Assembly: GCF_002954665.1 (NCBI RefSeq)
Contig: NZ_MSCM01000001.1
Span: 2,130,290 to 2,194,289, forward strand
Direction: 5' to 3'
DNA from: Polaribacter glomeratus
GTDB lineage: Bacteria; Bacteroidota; Bacteroidia; Flavobacteriales; Flavobacteriaceae
Length of the DNA: 64,000 nt
Positions 27,421 to 36,900 of this stretch are shown here, piece after piece. The notes beneath the pieces were generated by a model. That model searched no databases. It was not told the origin of the DNA and worked only from the letters and a program-made list of their open reading frames with translations. A program made the position numbers and the translations under genes. Each line of letters starts with the position of its first letter. The stretch's first letter is position 1.

Positions 27421-27428
27421 CAAATTTA
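27421..27428 (-). promoter_or_regulatory. Probable -7 box of the nqrABCDEF operon
   Basis: Minus strand TAAATTTG matches TAnnTTTG exactly and ends 37 bp before the nqrA start. No convincing -33 TTTG lies at standard spacing. Confidence 0.5.
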
Positions 27429-27542
27429 ATGTTTTTAAGCAGTATTTACTGTATGTTTTGAAGTATATATTTTGTTAAAATTATTATTTATAATTGTTCT
27501 AAATTAAATAAAACAGAAGTAAAAATTTTATTTCCACAAAAT

Positions 27543-27575
27543 AAAAAAACCTCACATCTTAAAAAGACATGAGGC
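27543..27575 (-). terminator. Minus-strand terminator upstream of nqrA
   Basis: The stem CCTCATGTCTT / AAGATGTGAGG (minus strand, 9 pairs with a central 2x2 mismatch) is followed by TTTTTTT. The nearest gene that could end here stops almost 490 bp upstream, so it may instead end a small RNA. Confidence 0.75.
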
Positions 27576-27730
27576 TTTAACAAAAAAAAGTTGGGTTCTC
27601 TATTTAAAAAAAGCTTTGATAGTTAAAAGTTTGGTTAGTTATTTTTGGTTGAATCTATCAAAATGCTAACAAATTATATTTTATCTCAGAGAACTTCACT
27701 ACAATTTAGATGTTTAACTACTATCATCTA
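27543..27730 (-). ncRNA. Candidate small structured RNA upstream of nqrA
   Basis: A minus-strand stretch ending at the terminator 27543-27575 contains nested inverted repeats. AGAGAAC (27688-27694) pairs with GTTCTCT (27595-27601) as an outer closing stem. Inside it, CTATCAAA (27655-27662) pairs with TTTGATAG (27615-27622). A separate hairpin TAGATG/CATCTA (27707-27712, 27725-27730) lies at the 5' side. An outer stem, large internal loops, an inner stem and a terminal terminator over nearly 190 bases recall 6S-type RNAs, but no 6S signature was verified. A leader or 3' UTR structure is the alternative. Confidence 0.3.
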
Positions 27731-28061
27731 ACAAAAAATGTTTTCTTTTTCTTTAACTTTATCAGAGAAAAAACATTCAAATACACCTATTTTAAATATA
27801 TAATGCTTCTAATTATTTTTATATAAACGTGTGTACTTTATTTCCCTACAGCAATTTCTAATGTTTTTATACTCGGTAAAAATACTTTAATTATAGGAGG
27901 AAAGTAATAAGTAGTTGCTGCAAAAAATAAGTACCTATACTTATAGAACATTCAATTAATTGATGATGTAAGTCTTTACGCTATCCATATTAATTTGTAA
28001 ATTTAAAAGCGCTTTTGCCTTTATAATTAAATTGCTAATGGAATTGGTGATCTTACAATTA
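27731..28061. other. Spacer with no recognised gene
   Basis: A 331-bp AT-rich stretch between the small-RNA candidate and the stop codon of the 520-residue T9SS protein gene. I see no coding frame, and no promoter for the candidate RNA that I could defend. Confidence 0.4.
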
Positions 28062-29624
28062 TTAATTTATAATGATCTTCTTCATAAAGTTTCCTTGATC
28101 AGAAACAATGCTCAAAAAATAAATTCCAGTTTTAACTTTTTTAATATCTAAAATCATTTTTTGTTGTCTAATATGCTTTTCTACAATTTTTTTTCCTGAT
28201 AAGTCATATAAAATAATTTGATTTACCTCACCCTTGTCTAAAATTATATTGATATTATTTTTAGCAGGATTTGGAAAAATACTTATATTTTTTTCAAGAG
28301 TTACATCATTTACAGTAAGTACTTCATTATTTAGAAAATACGCTTCAAAAGTTGCATTTACTAAAGCATTATTACTTTTATCTCTTATATTATTTGAAGC
28401 TGTAGTTTGCAACGAGATGACGCCTATTTTTGTGTTTAAATTAGCAAGTTGAATTTTATATTGCGCATTAGAAATAGCCGTAATTTCTGCTATTTCTAAA
28501 TCTGTAGATGCCAAACCCACTAACTCAAAATCTGCTGAATCTACATTTAAAACCTCTTCATTAAAAGTGATTAAAAACCAAGTGGAACTTTCGTTTTTAT
28601 CCAAAGAAATAGCAGTGATTATAGGTTTGGAAAGGTCGAACACAAATTCTAATGTGTTTGATATTTCATTTTGATTACTATTTGCATCAACAGCAATATT
28701 TGCAGGTATTGTAATTGAAAAAAATCCTTGAGATTTTGGAACAAGCGTAAGTTGATAACTTTGTGAATTGGTAGTTGAAAAGGAAGCAACAACTGCATTT
28801 TCTAGCACAATATCGGCTTTTTTAAAACCAGAAACAGCTTTAGAAAAAGCAACTTCTACATTTACAGGAACTAAATTTGTAAACAAATTATTAGTGGTAG
28901 AAATAGTAGTAGAAGTTGGATTATTATTAAATGCTTCAGAGACAGAAACTAGATACTCTTTAAGTGTAGATTCATCTTCTGACAATACTTTATATTCAAC
29001 TTTATTGATGAAATTTTGCAAATCTTTTCCTGAAGTTTGCACAACTTCATTCACAAAAACTTTGGATTTTGCACTCGATTCAAAAACAGGTATTAAGGAC
29101 GAAACATCAGAATTATTTGGTAAAATAATGCTTATTTTATCCGAAGAAATGTTTACTGAAACTGCTGTAATTCCATCAAATCTAAAGGAGGTAATCTGTG
29201 CAATTTCACTTAATTTCGGACTCGCAATACTATAAGACTGGGAGATGCCTCCGAAATTTCCATCAATTTTAAAAATTTCTGATGTATCGGTATTTACAAC
29301 AGTATTTGAGTTGCTATTATAAATTTTGAAATTGATAATTTCGTTATTAGTATTTGCAAAAACCGTTAAAAAAGAAACATATTTATTGGCACTTTGCACA
29401 AATTGAACCTTAGAAACCCCTCTTATTTCTCCATCTACGAAGGCTGCAACTGCATCATTTGTATTGGTTAAAGTAGCGCCATTAACATTTAAAAACGATG
29501 TAAACGTCATGCTATACTGATAACTAGAAGCATTCACAGTCCAATTTGGATTTTGAGAATTTATCGATTTTATAAAAAAACCCATTAAAAAAATAAAAAA
29601 TAAGTTAGTTTTCATTTTTTGCAT
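28062..29624 (-). CDS. T9SS-exported surface protein, paralogue of the gene upstream
   Basis: A 520-residue protein with a signal peptide (MKTNLFFIFLMGFF region) and an N-terminal beta domain (about 25-140, with AFVDGEIRGV and FGGISQSYSIASP). Ig-like repeats follow, and then a T9SS sorting domain (ISIFPNPAKNNI to the end). The upstream gene encodes the same layout in the same order, pointing to tandem duplication. Starts at 29645, 29624 and 29615 are all possible; the first overlaps the previous gene by 17 bp, and I chose 29624. It is the last gene of the four-gene secreted operon. Function is unknown; adhesion or matrix is likely given similar surface proteins. Confidence 0.82.
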   Translation of the reverse strand: MQKMKTNLFFIFLMGFFIKSINSQNPNWTVNASSYQYSMTFTSFLNVNGATLTNTNDAVAAFVDGEIRGVSKVQFVQSANKYVSFLTVFANTNNEIINFKIYNSNSNTVVNTDTSEIFKIDGNFGGISQSYSIASPKLSEIAQITSFRFDGITAVSVNISSDKISIILPNNSDVSSLIPVFESSAKSKVFVNEVVQTSGKDLQNFINKVEYKVLSEDESTLKEYLVSVSEAFNNNPTSTTISTTNNLFTNLVPVNVEVAFSKAVSGFKKADIVLENAVVASFSTTNSQSYQLTLVPKSQGFFSITIPANIAVDANSNQNEISNTLEFVFDLSKPIITAISLDKNESSTWFLITFNEEVLNVDSADFELVGLASTDLEIAEITAISNAQYKIQLANLNTKIGVISLQTTASNNIRDKSNNALVNATFEAYFLNNEVLTVNDVTLEKNISIFPNPAKNNINIILDKGEVNQIILYDLSGKKIVEKHIRQQKMILDIKKVKTGIYFLSIVSDQGNFMKKIIIN

Positions 29625-29628
29625 TTTT

Positions 29629-30918
29629 TTAGTTTTGATACACATTAACTACAGTGTTTCTTAATAAATTACCCGCTTTATCTTGAATAGTGTTTGTGGG
29701 CTTTATTCGTAAAGATATTACTCCAATAAAATTATTAACATTCTCAATTTTAAGTGTGTAATTAGTTTCATTTACTTTGACAAGTGTGTGTCTTGCATTT
29801 GCTACAGTTTCAAAATCGTTGGAAAAAACATTTTCAACAGCTTCACTAAAAACGACATTAAACTCCAAAACATCTAAAGTTGTTATTTCATTTACCGGAT
29901 TTTTTCTTTTGATTGACAACAAATAAGGACTCACCAAATCATAGCTAAGCATCACTTTATTAGAGGCTAAATTGCCTAATTCTTGAAGATTAAACACAGC
30001 GTTTTCTGGAATTTCAATAGAAAAAACTCCTTGTTGAATAGGCACAATTTTAATAGTATATAACAAATCGTTTACTTTTTCTATGGATGAAACTATTGCG
30101 TTTTCCACTAAAAAAACATCTTCAGCAAAATTTAAAATCGCAATATTAGTTGCCATATTTACTAAAATGGGTGCTGTTTTAACCATAGAATTTACTACTG
30201 AACTTAACGTAATATTTGGTTGTGCCAAAGCTGTATTTTCTAGAGAAACAGTTACATCATATTCAATTAAAACAGTTTCATCTTCGGATAAAAGCTTGTA
30301 CAAAACAGTATTTGTAAAATTTTGAGCAGAAGTTGACGAAACTTGCTGCACACTTTCTACAAAAAAATTAGCGCCAGAACTGACACTAAATTCAGCTAAT
30401 AAGTTAGTTACATCAGTTCCATAAGGTACAACCACATTTATTTTTTGGTTGTTTATGGTTTGTGAAACTGGTGTAACATTAGAAAATGAAAACGAATTTA
30501 AAACTGCTTGGTTCTTTAAAGCAGGACTTGCAATGCTATATGATTGAAAAATACCTCCTAAATGACCATCAATCATAAAATTTTGTGTTTTATCTACTGT
30601 CAAAACATTTTCAGTAGCACTATCGTACATTTTAAAATTGATGGTTTCTCCACTATTATTCGCATATACACTTAAATACGCCACATATTTATTTGCACTA
30701 GCAACATAGGTTACATTTGCAACTCCTCTAACTTCCCCATTTACAAAAGCAACAACTTTATCTGTTGTAGCAGAAAGCGTTTTACCATTTACATTTAAGA
30801 AAGCTATAAAAGTCATGCTATACTGATAATTAAACGTATTTAAATACCAATTAGGGTCTTGAGCAGCACTATTTTTGACTGCAAAAAATGCAAGAAATAA
30901 AATAAGGAATCTTTTCAT
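29629..30918 (-). CDS. Exported paralogue lacking a T9SS sorting domain
   Basis: A 429-residue protein with a signal peptide (1-19). Its N-terminal beta domain (DPNWYLNTFNYQYSM, AFVNGEVRGVA, LGGIFQSYSIASP) closely resembles that of the downstream gene, followed by the same series of Ig-like units (LYKLLSEDE against YKVLSEDES). It stops right after the last Ig-like unit (IQDKAGN), where its paralogue continues into a T9SS signal. The product should therefore stay in the periplasm or depend on a partner for export. It begins 4 bp after the giant gene's stop. Confidence 0.82.
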   Translation of the reverse strand: MKRFLILFLAFFAVKNSAAQDPNWYLNTFNYQYSMTFIAFLNVNGKTLSATTDKVVAFVNGEVRGVANVTYVASANKYVAYLSVYANNSGETINFKMYDSATENVLTVDKTQNFMIDGHLGGIFQSYSIASPALKNQAVLNSFSFSNVTPVSQTINNQKINVVVPYGTDVTNLLAEFSVSSGANFFVESVQQVSSTSAQNFTNTVLYKLLSEDETVLIEYDVTVSLENTALAQPNITLSSVVNSMVKTAPILVNMATNIAILNFAEDVFLVENAIVSSIEKVNDLLYTIKIVPIQQGVFSIEIPENAVFNLQELGNLASNKVMLSYDLVSPYLLSIKRKNPVNEITTLDVLEFNVVFSEAVENVFSNDFETVANARHTLVKVNETNYTLKIENVNNFIGVISLRIKPTNTIQDKAGNLLRNTVVNVYQN

Positions 30919-30922
30919 CGTT

Positions 30923-33900
30923 CTATTTTTTTACCATTTTTTTGATGACACTTTTGCCTTCATTATCTGACACTTTTATTAAATAAATACCTGCAGCTAA
31001 GTTGGATGTGTTTACCAAAGTTTCATCATTTGTTGCCAACACTTTTTTAATTAAAGCACCTAAAGTTGAAAAAATTTCAATTTTAGAAACTTTTACAGAT
31101 AAATGAGATGATTTAACAGAAATTGTGTTTAAAAATGGATTTGGATGAATAACTACATTGTTTAACAAAAAGGTTTCAGAAGTCAGATTTGCAGCATTTA
31201 AAACAAAAGGGAACTGCATGTTACCAAGTACTTTATTATCTTCAAAAACAAAACTAGCAGTTACATCTAACTCTGTTAATCCATCAGAAATCATAAATTT
31301 AAGAACCTCATTTGTATTACTAAAAACCGAAATAAAACTCATCTCTCTATTGCTTAAAGTTACAACAGGAGAGGCTCCTCTTAAAATTCCTTTGGCATCA
31401 TATACTAAAATTTCAGTGAAATTTTCAGCTCCTATAATTTGCACAACAATACTCATATTTCCATTATATTTAGCAAATAAAGAAATGGTTTCTGAAGTAT
31501 GTTCTTGACCAGTAGTAGTTGATTTAGCAGATTTAGCTGCATTTTGAGAGTTTGGATAATTTAATATTTGAGCATTACCAGACTTAATCATATAACCTCT
31601 GTTAGATTGCATGTAATTTAAAGTTCCACTCCAACCAGAACTTGAATCATAGATTGCAAAGTTGTATTGGTCTTTTATTACATCACCATCTTTTGGATTG
31701 TAAAAAGCAAGTGCTTCTTGCAAACTAACATTTCTATGAATTGGGAATGGCAACCAGTTCCAACCAAGATTAATGGCTAGGTTTAAATTGGTTTCATCAA
31801 CATCATTTCCTATTAATCTTAATGAGTTTGCCTCTGCTAATTTTACTTTATACATTTTAGTATTTTCGATCGCTGTTAGAGAACCAAACCAATTATTATT
31901 TTCAAAACGAGCAAAATCGGTTTGCGATTTTATTTGATCATCATCCGTTAAAATCGACTCATTAAAAGTTGCTTTTATATCATTAAATCTATTGTCTTCA
32001 ACAAAGAAAGAAGTCCAAGTCCAACCTTTATTCAAAACTGTATTTTGTTCAGAAAACTGTGCTCCAGAAAAAATAGTAGGTGCATTTTTAGAACCTAAAA
32101 CTTCGTTTTGTAAAAACTGAGTGTTTGGAAAATCGTTTACGGATGCAATTAAAACCTTGCCATTGATAGCATCCCAAATTTTAAAGGTTACTTCCTCGCC
32201 ACTTGTAACATTGCTGTAAGCTGTTAAATACAAAAAATAACTATCAAAAGCAATGTCATATTTTAAGTAGGCTTCACCTCTAGGAATGTTATTTACAAAA
32301 GCACCAATTTTAGTGTATTGATCTCTAGAAAATACCTCGTTAATTTTAATTTTCCCAATTACATTCATGCTATTAGAAAAATCGGGAGCGTTTATAGCCC
32401 AATTTGGTGATGTTGATAATACTCTTAATTGTAACGTTAAAACATCATTAAATTCTGAAGTTGTTTGCAGAAAAATAGTAGCATTGTAAGTTCCCATTGC
32501 CAACTCTTTATCAACCGTGAAAATCACTTTTTTGGTAGCATTTGGTGCTACAGTGCCAACTATATTTGCTGTTGTAACCCAGGTTGGTAAACCGCTAATC
32601 GTATACGATTGATTACTGCCACCTTTGTTTACAATATCCATGATAAATGAATAATTTTCGTTTACATTTTTCTCATCAATTATTTCTTTGCTTTGATTTT
32701 GTGTAAACCACTCAATTTCTTGTTTGTTTACAAAAGCAGACCAACTTATTGGCGATAATTGTTCGTTAAAATGAGTATCATACATTCTTGATACAGAGAA
32801 ATTTAAAATTTGACCCTCGTAAAGCGACCATTCTTCTCTGGTTAATTCTGGTTGAATAATCATTTGATCTCCATTTATTACCGTTGAAAAAGGAATATTT
32901 GTAAACTGTAATTTTGGTTTTAAAGCTGGAGAATCATTTGTATATGTTTGTGTTGCACCATTTAATATTGAAAAAGTGCTACTTACAGTATTATTGATGG
33001 CTACATGATTGTATTTTGGTCCTTTTGTAGTATTCCCTGCTTCTTGGTTAAAATCCATATACAGCATTAAACCCTCAGAATTTGGTGCCAATTCAAAATA
33101 ACGATCTCTTTTAATTTGCTCGAAACTTCTTGTAGTATTCCAAAAACGAATTTCATCTAAACTTCCTGTAAAGTAATTGTCAATAGTTTTGTTTGATAAA
33201 ATATCTTCTTTTAATCTAGCTCCAATTAAAATTCTATTCCCAGAAAAAGCACCAATATTTGCAGAAGAAACAGACGTTGTTTCTAAAGCATCTACATAAG
33301 CATTAATTGAACCTCCTCTTTTAACAACCAATGCAATATGATGCCATTTGCCATCTGCAACTGATTGTTTTGTTAAGTTGTAAGAAACATTTTCAGACAT
33401 TAATTCTAAATTCCCATCAGATTTCATATTTACAGACCATTTATTTCTAAAACCATTGGTTTGCACTAAATCGTCATTTGTACCTTTTCCATTAGAAAAA
33501 ATAGTCCCAGCAGAAGCACTTGCTTTTTTAACCCAAAAAGACATTGTAACATCTTCTACATTACTTGGTTGCACAAAACCCACATTTTCTAAAGATAAAT
33601 AGGCATTATTTGCAAATGTATAGGCTGTTCCTTTTGGTTTAATATCCCAATCTAAATTTACAGTTGCATTTCTACTTTTTGCTTTATCAATTGCAATTTT
33701 CCCGTTTCCTTCGTCTAAGGTCCAATATCCTAATAAATTTAATTCCCTTCCAGACAAGGTTTTATCTTTATCTACAGTTGCTTGCGCTGGTGTAAATATT
33801 TTAGACCAAAAACGAATATCGTGTATATTTCCTTTGACATTAGCACCTCCAATAAAAATGGAATTATTAGAATTGATGTCTAAATTACTTGTTAAAACTT

Positions 33901-36900
33901 CAGACTTTAATTCAGTTCCGTTTTCTAAAATCAACAATTGAGGATCATTTCCACTTTGGTACACCAAAGAATAAAAATTGTATTGCGAAGAATTAATACC
34001 TGCTTTTACAGATTTTCCACCCAAACTAAAGGTAAGTTCAGATCCATTTAAAGTTGCATTAATTCCGTTTTTCTGTGTGATTAAATTTCCTGATGCAGTT
34101 GTTGCATTTTTTAACCAAAATTGTAACGTAAAGGAATCTTTTGGTAAAATTTGGTTTGGCAACTCAATTTGATTTGCGCCACCATCTAAAAATACAGCAA
34201 CACTATGATCTATTACTTGTTGATTGCTTACACCAGAAACTTTAATATTGGTTGCTCCACGTTCAAAAATAGCTTCGTTAAAACGAACAGAAATATCTTC
34301 GCCAACGTCTAAAATACCATCACTAGGTTGTGGTGTGCCAAATTGGACAGGTGCGTTTAAATTGATAACCCCTGTAACAATTGGTGAATTATAAATTACA
34401 TTATCTGTACAATAAGAAATGGCTCTGAACTCGTAATTTCCATCTGGAATTTGATTTCCAATAATATCCCAATTGTAGGTGTATTCTGAATTTGAAGCAG
34501 CTATAACTTCACCAGAATCATCACTTGCTTGATCTAATAATTCTTGAGAACCATAATAGGTTTTAAACTTCACCCAATTTGCAGAACTTGCGTTTCTGTA
34601 TTGCAATTCTATTTTTTTGAAACCTGCAAAATCGGTATTAAAATCGGTAAATGTTATTGGCAAAGTATTGGTTGTTGTATTGCCATTTGCATCTTTAGAA
34701 AAACCTTCTGCTCTGTTAAAAATCCAATTATTTTCTGGAGCAGAAACCGTAACTTTTGAACATGATTTTTTAAATTCTACAGAAACATCTATAAATGCAT
34801 CAGAATCATTAATATCATCACAAGGTGTTTTTAAATAGACTCTTATGTTATCATACTTAAAATTACTAGAAGCAGATGATTTATAGACTTCAAAAGGAAA
34901 CTCAATAGTTTCATTATAAGGAATATAAATGTTTACTCCATTTGCTTGAATGTTGGAAGTTGCTCCATTTAAAGTTAAGGCATCTACTTCTATAATGTAT
35001 TCTAAATCAGATTGTGTTTCACTATTATTTTTTAATTTTAAAACAAATAAAGCACCTTCACTTTCTGGAATATTTGTTAAAACTGTTTTGTCGGATTTTA
35101 TATCTGGTTTATAGACACTATTGGTTGCATCTGCCAAAATTTCTCCCCCAACACCAACTATATTTGGATCATAGCCTGCATTTTTATAAAAAAGTGAGGT
35201 TACTTCTGCTTCATAAGGACAAGAAGTAGCACCTGCTTTTGTGATAAAAATTGGTCCATTTCCATCAAACATATTTATAACATCTACACTTAACACATTG
35301 TATTGATCATTGTCTTTTAAGGTATAAGAAATGGTTGTTGTATATTCTTTTTCGGCTGTATTTACGGTATTTAAAGTACTTCCTTTGTTTTTTGTATACG
35401 TACCATAACCACCTTCGTTATTTACTAAAAGCCCTAATTTTGTTTTAAATTCTTCTGTAGTTTCTATGGATGTTTCTATACTACTTTCTGTAATAGTTGT
35501 AGAAGTTACAGCGTTTGTAAACTCGCCTAAACCAGCGTCAAAAGATCTGTTTGTGAAAAAATTATCATTCACCAAACCATTTAAAATGCTTTGATTTTCG
35601 CCAAACACCTTTATTTTTTCTAAAACTGCAGTTCTAGATGCAGCTCTGTTGTTTTTTGCATTGTATTTTGCTTTTTCATTTTCTTGAATAATTCTTTTCC
35701 ATAAATCTGCTTGTTTCTCATACGTTGCTTTGGTAACTAATGGTTTTAAAGGATCTGGATTTGGGTTTGGAACAAAATTAGCTGCCAAATCTTCCAATTC
35801 TGGAATTAAAGTTTCTTTCAAATATTTTTGTGAATAGGTGAAAAATGTTTTGGTTGGTTGCTCACCTATAATTCTATCTTTTCTTGTACTGATGTATAAA
35901 TCTGTATCATTACCATCTTCAGCTTTTGCAGTAAGTTTTATGTTTGCTATTGCAGTTCCGTTTGCTAACGTCATTGGAGTGCTCGTAACAAAAATACCAT
36001 CTACAAAACCATAATATATGTTTTTTGCATTTCCAATATATAAATCGCCATCTGCACCTACAAAATTTACATCATCACTTGTAGAAATTGTTTGATTAAA
36101 AGTATAGGTATTTGTGGTTAAATTTTTGGTTGTATTTACTGTAGATTTAGCAAAGGTACCTTCTGTATCTACAATAATATTGGTTTCTGTACCTGCTAAA
36201 AGAAATGGTCCTCCAACACTAATATCAATAGTTGGTGCAACAGAAACATAATAGCCTCCACCATCTGTGTCTAATTTTTCATTTGTTGTTTCTTCAGAAT
36301 ACGTAATTGTAGTTCCTTTTTCAATCGTAGCAAAACTACTAGAACCAGGTGGATCTCTTAAAATAATATCTGGAATTTCTGGTGCAATAGACGCAAATGC
36401 TACACTACCTGCAGTTTTCATTCCTTTAATAATTCCTTTCGATTTAAAATCGGAACTATTAAAAATACTTAAAGCGTTGCTACCAGGAATACTATATTGA
36501 ACTGATATTGAACTTAAATACCCATCTGCGTGCGAAATATTAGCTTCACCTGCTATAAATGAATATTTATATTTTTCGTTATTGTCTGTAAGTTCAGTGG
36601 TACTTTTATCTGAAAGTGCTAAATTATTGGTGATATTAAACGTACCTTCTGTAAAAAATTCTTTGGTAATTACGGCTTCTGTAGCATCTTTATTGGTGTA
36701 ATTTTGAGAAACTTCAAAAGTAATTTCATATTTATTTTTTTGAATGTATAATGGATTTATTAAACCACTAATATCAAAAGTTTGATTGCCAATTTTGATT
36801 TCTTTTTCATATTGTTGATCCAATAAAGTTAAGGTTACAGGCGAATTATATCTAAAGCTCTTTTTATGATGAAAAGGTACAGAAAAGATTTCTGTTCCAT

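Noticed and set aside
34544..34838. Plus-strand open frames inside the giant gene and other long minus-strand genes
   Set aside because: They are antisense frames of clearly coding sequence with no recognisable domains of their own.
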